Made by a program: the position numbers and the translations under genes
NCBI GenBank assembly: GCA_017795025.1
Contig: CP051243.1
Span: 248,001 to 312,000, forward strand
From: Flavobacteriales bacterium
Lineage (GTDB): Bacteria > Bacteroidota > Bacteroidia > Flavobacteriales > Schleiferiaceae
DNA: 64,000 nucleotides
Reading direction: 5' to 3'
The notes under the pieces: model-generated
The model's input: only the letters and a program-made list of their open reading frames with translations
What the model was told of the DNA's origin: nothing
Database searches by the model: none
Part shown: positions 52,354 through 60,210 of the stretch, piece after piece
Layout: the number at the start of each line of letters is the position of its first letter
Position numbering within the stretch: position 1 is the first letter of the stretch

Positions 52354-52375
52354 TACTTTTGTAAAACTATTACCC
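52354..52375 (+). promoter_or_regulatory. Promoter and CTATTACCC leader of lipoprotein paralogue 4
   Basis: TACTTTTG at 52354-52361 matches TAnnTTTG. CTATTACCC at 52367-52375 starts five bases after it and ends only five bases before the ATG, so almost the whole leader is the motif. No phased TTCGTC pair is seen upstream. Confidence 0.65.
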
Positions 52376-52380
52376 CCAAT

Positions 52381-53781
52381 ATGTTACGATTCAACAAATT
52401 ATTCACTTTTGCGATTGCTGCTAGCCTGCTGCTAGCCTGTAATCGTGATTTACCCGAGGAAGACAATACAACTCCCACACCGGAACCCAATGATGTAGTG
52501 ATGAATGGCTACAGCTTTGGTGACCTTCAAGGACAACTTGTTAACCTTAACGACACCTTTGTTTTAAATAATAAGAATGCCAACGAGCAATTGGAATACC
52601 TCTACCGCGCTTATGCCGAGCCGGTAACTTTCCAAAACGGTGCTTCTACAACTACCTTATCAGCTACCGCTATCTATGCGATTAATGATATGGTATTTGT
52701 TACTTGGCATATTCCCAGTGCCACATATGGCGGTGCTATTTGCGCCTACAAGCAAAGTGGTATTGGCCGTTACACCTTTACCGATCGGGTAGATTTCCCC
52801 GAGGCCGATTACAACGAATTAGCGGCTAGTGAGAATAGTGGCGATGGTTACTATGAAATATTTATGGTAGGCCAGCGCGACCCCGATTTGTCGAATTACG
52901 TTTTGGCGGACCACAGTGGAGCGGTAGTCACCCGAATCGACTACGATTTTATTAATGATGAATTTTGGGAGCCTTCGGCCAAAGAATTACCCTTACCTGG
53001 CCATTCGGCTAATGACATTATTCCTGCTGCAGCTCACTATTATGTGCTTACGGGAGATGGTACAGGAGGCAGCGGAGGCGGACTCTACCAAATTGACCGC
53101 AGTATGTCGATGGTAGAGAAAGCAGACCGCGGAAGTATAGATGATGGTATTGCTTTAATTACCGATCCCACCACTTTAAGTGTTAATCCAGGGCTAAGTT
53201 CGGATGCCACCATTTATGCTTTAGATCGCAGTGGCTCAGAGTATCGCATTCATAGTGCCGCGGTTAGCTATGATTATGTAAGTGATCAAACCAATTTTAC
53301 GGTTTTAAGTCAACATAGTACCAACAACGGCGGACCTACCATTACCCCAATCGATGGCGAAAGGGGAGACCTTACCTGGGTTCAAGGTTATGGCGCCAGC
53401 AGTACCAAAACCGACTCCTTAATCATAGCGGTTGGATTAGAAGGAACTTTCGAAGCAGGCGCCACCGCTGGTGGAACCTTTAATTCGGCAGTGAACTTTG
53501 GTCCCTGTTTAGCTACTGAGTTTGATGCCGATTTAGGTGTATTGTATTATGCCGATGCTAATGATGGTGTTAAAGTAGTGGCATTAGGAGCCTATACCCA
53601 GGGCAATACCCTTAACGTTTACGACTTAATAGGGAACTTTGTACCCCCTACCGATAACAATGCCGGTACGGTATTACCAAGTACTTTTTACATCAAAGAG
53701 ATTTCGCTTTACCGTTCTCGAAATATCGCCTTGGCGACCGGTGATGCCGGAGTGTATTTCCTACAGCGGAATAAGCAATAA
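52381..53781 (+). CDS. Paralogous surface lipoprotein 4 of 5 (CNRD family)
   Basis: The 466-residue protein starts MLRFNKLFTFAIAASLLLAC (Cys20) followed by NRDLPEEDN, an acidic stretch fitting surface export. The ATG at 52381 was preferred over one 17 codons upstream, since that one lies before the -7 box. It keeps the family motifs: 'LEYLYRAYAEPVTF', 'MVFVTWHI', 'GIGRYTFTDRVDFPEADYNE', 'VTRIDYDFINDEFWEPSAKE', 'LYQIDRSMSMVEKAD', and 'GVYFLQRNKQ' at the end. It is clearly more distant from 2 and 3 than they are from each other. Confidence 0.85.
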   Translation: MLRFNKLFTFAIAASLLLACNRDLPEEDNTTPTPEPNDVVMNGYSFGDLQGQLVNLNDTFVLNNKNANEQLEYLYRAYAEPVTFQNGASTTTLSATAIYAINDMVFVTWHIPSATYGGAICAYKQSGIGRYTFTDRVDFPEADYNELAASENSGDGYYEIFMVGQRDPDLSNYVLADHSGAVVTRIDYDFINDEFWEPSAKELPLPGHSANDIIPAAAHYYVLTGDGTGGSGGGLYQIDRSMSMVEKADRGSIDDGIALITDPTTLSVNPGLSSDATIYALDRSGSEYRIHSAAVSYDYVSDQTNFTVLSQHSTNNGGPTITPIDGERGDLTWVQGYGASSTKTDSLIIAVGLEGTFEAGATAGGTFNSAVNFGPCLATEFDADLGVLYYADANDGVKVVALGAYTQGNTLNVYDLIGNFVPPTDNNAGTVLPSTFYIKEISLYRSRNIALATGDAGVYFLQRNKQ

Positions 53782-53800
53782 AGGTTCGAACAAACCAATA

Positions 53801-53830
53801 AAGGGGGCTCAAATGAGGCCCCTTTTTTTT
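53801..53830 (+). terminator. Terminator of lipoprotein paralogue 4
   Basis: AAGGGGGCTC pairs with GAGGCCCCTT around AAAT (one mismatch region), followed by a T run. Confidence 0.88.
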
Positions 53831-53840
53831 GCTCTTGTCA

Positions 53841-53867
53841 TTCGTCGAAGAAAAACGACCGTTCGTC
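53841..53867 (+). promoter_or_regulatory. Putative 21-bp-phased regulator site upstream of paralogue 5
   Basis: TTCGTC occurs at 53841 and at 53862, again 21 bp apart, with the shared pattern TTCGTCG-N4-AAAA-x-CGA between. The -7 box of paralogue 5 is not clear, so the distance cannot be fixed. Confidence 0.42.
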
Positions 53868-53996
53868 TATAGGTCGATTCTTTGGAACCACTTATCTAAA
53901 ATGACAAAGCTTACACCTTATTATAAAAGACTTTCGTGGTACAAATTAGGATAGCGGTATAGAAGGGGAAATCATACTAAATCCAAAACTTGTGCT

Positions 53997-55376
53997 ATGA
54001 AAAAGTTAGTTTATTTATTTGCAGCCGGCGCCTTATTGGCAAGCTGTAATCGCGATTTATCGGGATTGGAAGATCCATCTTTGGAGAATCGCGTAAGCAT
54101 TACTTCGGGCAGTGCCCTTAGTGGTGAATTAAAAACATTAGGCGAGTCCTTTACCCTAAGTGGTAAGGCCGGGCAAAACCTATCGTACACCTATCAAAAT
54201 TTTGCAGAGGCTCCTACTACCTTGGCTTATACCGAGGAATTACCAGGAGGAGTGGTTACCGGAACTTCACATTTAGCGCAAGCTACTTCGGTTACTGCAA
54301 ATGGTGAGATGGTATTTGTTACTTGGCACTTAGAGGATTCTCGCTATGGCGGATGTATCTCTGCCTATAAATTGGTAAATGGTTCTTACCAATATACAAG
54401 TCGTATCGACTTTGATGATACCGATTGGCATGAAGCGGAAGTAAACCGCAATACCGCAACCGGTAACTACGAAATTTTTGCTGTAGGTCAGCGCTCACCT
54501 TCTACCAGTGGTTATGTATTAGAAGGCCACCGTGGCGCTATCGTTGGTAAGATTTTATACAACTACATCACCGACGAATTTCAACCTGCCCATACCTATA
54601 AGGAACTTCCTTTACCTGGCTATGGTGCTAACTCAATCATTACTTCCGCTGGAAAGTATTACATCGTAACCGGTAACGGCATTGGTTCGGTAACCTGGGA
54701 TGCGCGCAGCGGCCTGTACGTTACCGACTACAACTTAACCAATGTGTCCGAAGCGATGACCATTACCGATGGTATCTTTATTGAAGCGGATCCATTTAAC
54801 AGTAGTCCTGCAAATGTGGATTACGCCCTGTTAGACCGTACCGCTTCGGATAAAATCCAGGTTCGTCGCAACATGAATACCTCGCAAACCGTATCCAATG
54901 GTATGTCTTATGTAATTGATTATATCAGCGGTTCAGGAATCCCATCCTTAGAGCGTGAGCGTGGCGGTATGGCCTTTGTTCCATACAGCTATGCCGGTAA
55001 TAGTGTAGCCAGTACTGAGTATGTATTAGCGCTTGGTCAAGAGGGATTATACAGTCAGAACGATGGTCACGTGAACAACCACGTACCTTACGCTTTGGCC
55101 GTTACCCACGATCCTTCTGCCCGCGTACTTTATGTAGCGGCTGGCGACCAGGGAATGCGTGTTGTAGCCGGACACGGTTACCACGGAGGAGCTTTAATTG
55201 ACGCCTTCGATCTCGTTGGAAACTTTGTACCTCCTACCAATGCCTTGATTAGCGGCTTTAACGTAAAAGACGTTTCGGTATACTTCTCTAACTACATTGC
55301 TATGGCAGTGGGTGGAACCGATGTAAGTGGTAGCGTAGCCCGTCGCGGTGGCGTGTACTTCGTACGTCGCAACTAA
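53997..55376 (+). CDS. Paralogous surface lipoprotein 5 of 5 (CNRD family, most diverged)
   Basis: The 459-residue protein starts MKKLVYLFAAGALLASCNRD (Cys17) and keeps the family plan in diluted form: 'MVFVTWHLEDSRYGGCISAY', 'YTSRIDFDDTDWHEAEVNRN', 'GYVLEGHRGAIVGKILYNYI', 'YKELPLPGYGANSI', 'LERERGGM', 'DLVGNFVPPTN' and 'VKDVSVYFSNYIAMAVGG'. Its end, 'GGVYFVRRN', replaces FLQRDKN. It has no CTATTACCC motif and no clear -7 box in the expected place, so it is probably regulated differently. Confidence 0.83.
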   Translation: MKKLVYLFAAGALLASCNRDLSGLEDPSLENRVSITSGSALSGELKTLGESFTLSGKAGQNLSYTYQNFAEAPTTLAYTEELPGGVVTGTSHLAQATSVTANGEMVFVTWHLEDSRYGGCISAYKLVNGSYQYTSRIDFDDTDWHEAEVNRNTATGNYEIFAVGQRSPSTSGYVLEGHRGAIVGKILYNYITDEFQPAHTYKELPLPGYGANSIITSAGKYYIVTGNGIGSVTWDARSGLYVTDYNLTNVSEAMTITDGIFIEADPFNSSPANVDYALLDRTASDKIQVRRNMNTSQTVSNGMSYVIDYISGSGIPSLERERGGMAFVPYSYAGNSVASTEYVLALGQEGLYSQNDGHVNNHVPYALAVTHDPSARVLYVAAGDQGMRVVAGHGYHGGALIDAFDLVGNFVPPTNALISGFNVKDVSVYFSNYIAMAVGGTDVSGSVARRGGVYFVRRN

Positions 55377-55440
55377 GATCCTAAAGCATAGCACACAATA
55401 TTTAAAACCTGAATTATTTTTAGATTTGGTTGTTTGTGAG

Positions 55441-55469
55441 CCCACAGCGTAATGCTGTGGGTTTTTTTT
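55441..55469 (+). terminator. Terminator of lipoprotein paralogue 5
   Basis: CCCACAGC pairs with GCTGTGGG around a five-base loop, followed by eight T residues, 64 bases after the stop codon. Confidence 0.9.
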
Positions 55470-55480
55470 GATCTATGAGT

Positions 55481-55540
55481 GGTGGTTTGGTGGACTGGTG
55501 GACTGGTGAAATGGTTGAATGGTGAAATGGTGGAGTGGGT
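55481..55540. repeat. Short GT-rich tandem tract
   Basis: TGGTGGAC and TGGTGAAATGG-like words are repeated over ~60 bp (TGGTGGACTGGTGGACTGG, then ATGGTTGAATGGTGAAATGG). The opposite strand would read as PFNH/HST-like peptides, a pattern seen in spurious ORFs of Bacteroidota. It is non-coding. Confidence 0.7.
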
Positions 55541-55547
55541 TTTGTGC

Positions 55548-55764
55548 GATTGCTTCAACGCAGAGCCTTGCTCGCCGTACAGAACTTTGGCAGGCGATGC
55601 CCTGCCGCCGGACGAGCCTTTGGCAGATGAGCCTTGCTCGTCGTACAAGACTTTGGCAGGCGATGCCTTACTCGTCGTACAAGACTTCGGCAGGCAAGAA
55701 CCCAGTGAATAAAGAGATTCGCGGAGGGTATTCCTTTTGAGTATAATATCAGCTTAAGGAGACG
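55548..55764. repeat. Dispersed intergenic repeat, long copy with internal duplications
   Basis: This begins GATTGCTTCAACGCAGAGCC and ends TTTTGAGTATAATATCAGC-TTAAGGAGACG. A ~34-bp inner unit (TGCTCGTCGTACAAGACTTT followed by GGCAGGCGATGCC) is repeated near 55568, 55636 and 55669. A second, shorter copy with the same ends lies at 56214-56319. No gene is visible. Confidence 0.7.
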
Positions 55765-55884
55765 TCCCCTTCAAGGGTTTACGTGCTGTAATACAGGGTA
55801 GTTGCAATTGATTTTTCTTAAGGAGTTTTATTAGTTAGCTTTCCACCTCATTTTTCGAATCTAGGAAGTTAACCCTACCCCGTC

Positions 55885-55925
55885 TTCCGACCTACGTCGG
55901 AATCCACCCCTTCGTCGCACGAAGG
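55885..55925. repeat. Paired palindromes in the intergenic region
   Basis: TTCCGAC/GTCGGAA (55885-55902) and CCTTCGT/ACGAAGG (55909-55925) form two adjacent hairpins separated by TCCACC. Paired hairpins of this style recur between genes in Bacteroidota. Confidence 0.6.
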
Positions 55926-56046
55926 GAATGTTCCTCCGGAGTAAATGTTTGTTTTATTGGTTAACTGGTTTTTGGATGATTCACGATAGCTGCACTCGAA
56001 CTCCAAAGGTTTTCATTTCAATCCAAAATTCTGTGAGGAGGTATTT

Positions 56047-56168
56047 GGCCTAGGAAGGGTAGCCGAAAAAATGAAAGTAGACGACTAGCTGAGTTGGGTT
56101 GCGACGCTAGGAGCTCGCCCACCGAAGCAGGAGACTAGAAACACTTTTGAGGCGAACCTTCCAAGCCT
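56047..56168. repeat. Structured intergenic element, copy 2
   Basis: This ~122-bp element starts GGCCTAGGAAGGG and ends GGCGAACCTTCCAAGCCT, so its ends pair (GGAAGG with CCTTCC). The end sequences and an inner ACCGAA-x-GC-x-GGA match copy 1 at 15811-15917; the middle parts differ. Confidence 0.55.
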
Positions 56169-56213
56169 CGAATACTTTAAATCCCATTTAGGTGGATTTC
56201 TTGGATTGCTTCA

Positions 56214-56319
56214 ACGCGGAGACGCAGAGCCTTTCTCGTCGCACAAGGCGATGGCAGGGGAGTTTAAAGAGTTTCGTGGAGAGTGCTCCTTTTGAGTACA
56301 AACTCAGCTTAAGGAGACA
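56214..56319. repeat. Dispersed intergenic repeat, short copy
   Basis: It begins GATTGCTTCAACGCGGAGAC and ends TTTTGAGTACAAACTCAGCT-TAAGGAGACA, matching the ends of the 55548-55764 element but with a single inner unit. Rest of the 55377-56486 gap holds only the other repeats listed here and no gene. Confidence 0.65.
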
Positions 56320-56434
56320 TAGGATTATCCTTTGAAAGTAGAATGGTAGTACTAAAGAATGATATAGTCTCACAGGGAGCACCGCGACCGATCTCACGTC
56401 TCAAATCTCAAATCTCACGTCTCACCTCTCCCCC

Positions 56435-56463
56435 AAAAAAAAAAAGCCCCAAACAGGGGCTTT
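56435..56463 (-). terminator. Terminator of the YaiO-type gene
   Basis: On the minus strand AAAGCCCC pairs with GGGGCTTT around a short loop and is followed by a long T run, 24 bases after the stop codon. Confidence 0.9.
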
Positions 56464-56486
56464 AATAATAACTATGCGCTTCAATC

Positions 56487-57779
56487 TTATATCCGGTACC
56501 CAAGGGTTAAACCCAAGGAGATGATGCCTAAGAAATCGTCTTGACGACCAAAACTTTCCTGCCGTGTAAAAATTAAGTCTACCCGTGTGTAAAGCTTTGG
56601 ATTGGCTAATTTTTGGTAACTCACACCAATGTACTGGTTGGAGAGCTGCACGTTATCATCGGCCGATAATTGGTTAGCCACGGATAAAATACGTTCGTCG
56701 GGTACCATACCAAAGCCTGCGGTAAATTGCAGGAAGTCGCCTTTTCCGCTGTAAAACTTGCGGTAAAGGAAGTTATAAGTCGTTCCCCAGCCATTAGCAT
56801 CTACAATTACAAAAGGGCGGAAAGAAGCGTACTCGTTCCCCCAATAATAGCCTACAGAGCCCGTATACATTACAACTTGGTTAAGTAGGAAGTCCAAGTA
56901 TCGGAAACCTAGGGAGCCTTCAAATTTGCTGCTGCCCAACATGGTGTAATATTCCATGCCAATACGGAAGCTCGGGAAGATTTCGGAAGGAGAGTAGCCG
57001 ATATTTACATAACCGTAAGAATTGCGACTAATACGCGGGTAAATATCAATTTCTCCCTGCACTCCAAAGCTGGTGAAATCTTGATTACGATCGCCGTAAT
57101 TTATTCTGCCTATAATAGCACCGATTTTAGTTTGCCGGCCATATTGTAAAAAGCCAAAATACCAAGGTCGATAGGTTTTGGTAAAGTAATCAACCCTTCC
57201 GCCTATAGCAATACCATCAACAATTAGCTGATTGAGCAAAAAGGTTTTTAATTGCTTTAATTCATTGTTTTCAGGATACTTCTCGAGGGCTTCATCTACC
57301 GTTTTAAAGGCTTCTCGAGGGTCGTTCGCCGAAGTGAGCGCCTGGGCCTTGGTAACGTAGAAATACTCGTTATTATCCGGAAAGCGCTTGATGCCATCAT
57401 CGCAATACAAAAGGCAGAGCGCAGTCTGCTTCGCAAAACGTTCGTTCTGTACTCTTAATTCGTAAATCGCATAAGCATTGGTATCCTCTACCAACAGGTT
57501 GCGAATGAGGTTCCGGGCATTTTCGTACTTCTCATCCCAAACGAAGGTTCGGGCTTTAAACAAGCGATATTGGTAATTCCCTGGATCCTCAATAAGAAGG
57601 AGGTCTAAAACCTTACGCGAAGTTTGGAAGTCACCATCATAGGCCAATTGTCGGGCTTGCGCGAAAGCCGAGTCGGGATCTGCAGAGATCATTACTACCG
57701 GAGCTTGGGTGGTGTCTTCTTGGGCGAAGAGACTCCCAAAACTGAGCGCTAGTGTTAAAATGAATAAAATCCTTTTCAT
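56487..57779 (-). CDS. YaiO-family outer-membrane beta-barrel protein with TPR domain
   Basis: The 430-residue protein starts with a signal peptide (MKRILFILTLALSFGSLFAQ). Residues ~30-190 are TPR-like helices ('AFAQARQLAYDGDFQTSRKVLDLLL', 'YENARNLIRNLLVEDTNAYAIYEL', 'DPREAFKTVDEALEKYPENNELKQL'). The C-terminal ~240 residues alternate in the manner of a YaiO-type beta-barrel ('GFLQYGRQTKIGAIIGRINYGDRN', 'GSLGFRYLDFLLNQVVMYTGSVGYYWG') and end LTLGYRI. YaiO-type proteins are often tied to envelope polysaccharide export. A monocistronic gene. Confidence 0.85.
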   Translation of the reverse strand: MKRILFILTLALSFGSLFAQEDTTQAPVVMISADPDSAFAQARQLAYDGDFQTSRKVLDLLLIEDPGNYQYRLFKARTFVWDEKYENARNLIRNLLVEDTNAYAIYELRVQNERFAKQTALCLLYCDDGIKRFPDNNEYFYVTKAQALTSANDPREAFKTVDEALEKYPENNELKQLKTFLLNQLIVDGIAIGGRVDYFTKTYRPWYFGFLQYGRQTKIGAIIGRINYGDRNQDFTSFGVQGEIDIYPRISRNSYGYVNIGYSPSEIFPSFRIGMEYYTMLGSSKFEGSLGFRYLDFLLNQVVMYTGSVGYYWGNEYASFRPFVIVDANGWGTTYNFLYRKFYSGKGDFLQFTAGFGMVPDERILSVANQLSADDNVQLSNQYIGVSYQKLANPKLYTRVDLIFTRQESFGRQDDFLGIISLGLTLGYRI

Positions 57780-57866
57780 GGTTTCGACATTGAAAGCCTA
57801 AAAGTACTGGCCTTCAGTAAAAAACACTTTAGCTTTCGCTGTAAGGCCGAAATATTTCGCTGAACG

Positions 57867-58820
57867 TTATTTACGCTTCAGTACTTTTTTAGCCGCCTCT
57901 ACAATAGCAGGACTGCTTAAGCCATACTTTTCAAGTAACTCTTCGGGCTTTCCACTCTCACCAAAACTATCGTTTACGGCTACAAATTCTTGTGGAGCAG
58001 GATGTTTTCGGGCCAATACCCCCGCTAAGCTTTCGCCAAGCCCACCAGCCATTTGATGTTCTTCGGCCGAAACTAAAGCTCCAGTTTTACGGATAGAGTT
58101 TAACAGCGCCTCTTCATCCAATGGTTTAATCGTGTGGAAGTTTAATACCTCGGCACTAATCCCTTGAGCGGCTAAGCTTTCGGCTGCTTCCAGTGCTTTC
58201 CAAACCATGTGCCCGGTTGCCGCAATGGTAACATCCGTTCCTTCTTGTAAAAGGAGTGCCTTGCCAATTTCAAATTTTTGATCGGCCGGTGTGAAGTTGG
58301 CTACTTTCGGGCGACCAAAACGCAGGTATACCGGACCATCGTAATCGGCGATAGCAATAGTAGCCGCTTTGGTTTGATTAAAATCACAGGTATTGATTAC
58401 CGTCATGCCAGGTAGCATTTTCATCAAACCGATATCTTCTAGAATTTGATGAGTGGCTCCATCTTCACCTAGGGTAAGACCCGAGTGACTGGCACATATT
58501 TTTACATTCTTGCCCGAATAGGCAATCGATTGACGAATTTGATCGTATACCCTGCCGGTGGAGAAGTTGGCAAAGGTGCCGGTAAAAGGAATTTTCCCTC
58601 CAATCGTTAAACCGGCGGCAATTCCCATCATATTGGCTTCCGCAATCCCAACTTGATAAAAGCGCTCTGGATGTGCATCGGCAAAAGCGTTCATCTTAAG
58701 GGAACCCGTAAGATCGGCACAAAGGGCCACTACATTGGGATTCGTTTTCCCCAATTCACTTAGTCCGGCTCCAAATCCGGAACGCGTATCTTTTGCGCCT
58801 TGGTCGGTGTACTTTTTCAT
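57867..58820 (-). CDS. Transketolase, C-terminal subunit
   Basis: The 317-residue protein is the pyrimidine-binding and C-terminal half of transketolase: 'DTRSGFGAGLSELGKTNPNVVALCADLTGS', 'RFYQVGIAEANMMGIAAGLTIGGKIPF' with the conserved Glu that activates thiamine, and 'HSGLTLGEDGATHQILEDIGL'. It pairs with the N-terminal subunit encoded 1.4 kb upstream. Together they transfer two-carbon units in the pentose phosphate pathway. Unusually, a VWA-domain gene lies between the two halves, ending two bases before this gene. Confidence 0.93.
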   Translation of the reverse strand: MKKYTDQGAKDTRSGFGAGLSELGKTNPNVVALCADLTGSLKMNAFADAHPERFYQVGIAEANMMGIAAGLTIGGKIPFTGTFANFSTGRVYDQIRQSIAYSGKNVKICASHSGLTLGEDGATHQILEDIGLMKMLPGMTVINTCDFNQTKAATIAIADYDGPVYLRFGRPKVANFTPADQKFEIGKALLLQEGTDVTIAATGHMVWKALEAAESLAAQGISAEVLNFHTIKPLDEEALLNSIRKTGALVSAEEHQMAGGLGESLAGVLARKHPAPQEFVAVNDSFGESGKPEELLEKYGLSSPAIVEAAKKVLKRK

Positions 58821-58821
58821 A

Positions 58822-60210
58822 CTATTTAAGTTTTACGATGGTCGTAGTGCCCGAGTTAACTGTAAATTCTTCGGCCACACTGTATAGGCTTTTTTGTGAT
58901 GATTTAGGTCGAAATATTACCCGATACGTTCCGGGTTGTAATTGAAAACTTTGTCGGGATTTAGCGTCGTTTAAATCGCAAACCCATATCCATTCCCCTT
59001 CTTGAAGGATAAGGATGCTGCCAAATCCAGGGGAAGAACTTTGCAGGTTAACCACGCCCGCCGGAGCAATACTAATATTGGTGGTTTTGCCGGCATCAAT
59101 GCGTACCGCTTCTAAATAGGTTCGCGGGAGCGTTAGAATCTGAATGTCATAATTGCCTTCGAGGTAATCCACTTTGCTGTTAAACTCCTGAACATGCAAG
59201 GGGTGTTTTTCGCCAGGTCTATAAATAAGGGCTTGCAGTTCATCACCTCCTCTTGCTTGATTTTGCAGACGCAGGCTGCCACGTGCCAAGTCGAGGCCAA
59301 TAATATTATGTTGTCCAGCAGAGATGCGAATATCTTCTAATGTAGTTTCGGGGATCGAATGAACGGTGAGGTTATAAGTAATGAGGGGATCGAGGTAAAT
59401 GGTATCGGGTAGTCCTTTATTATTAAGGGTATGCACCATTTGGGCCTTAAGCTTACCGCTTACCACATCATAAAAGCTCATCGCTACATTGGTTTCGGTA
59501 GGTAGGCCATTACCATCCAAAAGGTTGATTTGCGCAGAGGTATTATCTAAGGCTTGTGAGATCACAATGCCCAATACATTTTCGAAAGTTTCTTCGTCAG
59601 CAGCATCGAAATAGGTACCCACACATTCGAAGGTTTTTTGAAATTCCTTATCCAAACCAATCCCAATCACAAAGGGCTTTAAAGCAATACCTTTTTGCTG
59701 TAGAAGGCGGGAAGCGGCACAGGGATCTTCATCACAAGCTTCTACACCATCGGTAATGAGGATAATGATGTTTCGACAATTATCGCAGTCGCCAAAATCG
59801 TAGGCGGCCCGTTCCAAAGAGCGGGCAATAGGGGTTGTACCTTTGGGGCTGATGCCGTTTAGGGTACGTTTAATACTGCCGTAGTTGTTTTTACCGAAGG
59901 GTACCTCCAAGCGCGTATCATTGCAGTCTTGCGGGGGAACCGGTTTTTGGTGACCATATACCCTTAGGGCCAGCTCGAGATTATCTTGGTTTAAAGACTG
60001 CAAACTGTCAAGCATCTTACCCATCAGACGTTGGGCCACGTCAATTTTTTGACCACTTTCCCAGCGCGCATACATACTTTGGGAACCATCGAATACAAAG
60101 AGTATGCGGGTGGTTATGGGATCGGGCTTGGGCTCCCTTTGCGCTTGCGCAGAAAGGCTGAGCACCAAAAAGAAAAATATATATCGAAAAAAGCTCAAAT
60201 TAATAGTCAC
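58822..60210 (-). CDS. Secreted von Willebrand factor A-domain protein
   Basis: The GTG start at 60210 gives a clean signal peptide (VTINLSFFRYIFFFLVLSLSAQA, the GTG being read as Met), so it was preferred over an ATG 19 codons upstream that would overlap the transketolase gene by 68 bp. The 462-residue product has a VWA domain (residues ~35-215) with the MIDAS motif DGSQS (Asp41, Ser43, Ser45) and 'IILITDGVEACDEDPCAASRL'. The rest has repeats of beta-sandwich type. It should bind a metal and a protein ligand in the periplasm or on the surface. It overlaps the transketolase N gene by 11 bp and ends two bases before the C gene, so all three share a transcript. Confidence 0.85.
   Translation of the reverse strand: MTINLSFFRYIFFFLVLSLSAQAQREPKPDPITTRILFVFDGSQSMYARWESGQKIDVAQRLMGKMLDSLQSLNQDNLELALRVYGHQKPVPPQDCNDTRLEVPFGKNNYGSIKRTLNGISPKGTTPIARSLERAAYDFGDCDNCRNIIILITDGVEACDEDPCAASRLLQQKGIALKPFVIGIGLDKEFQKTFECVGTYFDAADEETFENVLGIVISQALDNTSAQINLLDGNGLPTETNVAMSFYDVVSGKLKAQMVHTLNNKGLPDTIYLDPLITYNLTVHSIPETTLEDIRISAGQHNIIGLDLARGSLRLQNQARGGDELQALIYRPGEKHPLHVQEFNSKVDYLEGNYDIQILTLPRTYLEAVRIDAGKTTNISIAPAGVVNLQSSSPGFGSILILQEGEWIWVCDLNDAKSRQSFQLQPGTYRVIFRPKSSQKSLYSVAEEFTVNSGTTTIVKLK

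Noticed and set aside
55373-55740. Open frames across the repeat-rich gap after paralogue 5
   Set aside because: They consist of short tandem repeats and low-complexity peptides (PFNHFTS-like and CSPYRTLAGDA-like) and overlap each other on both strands.
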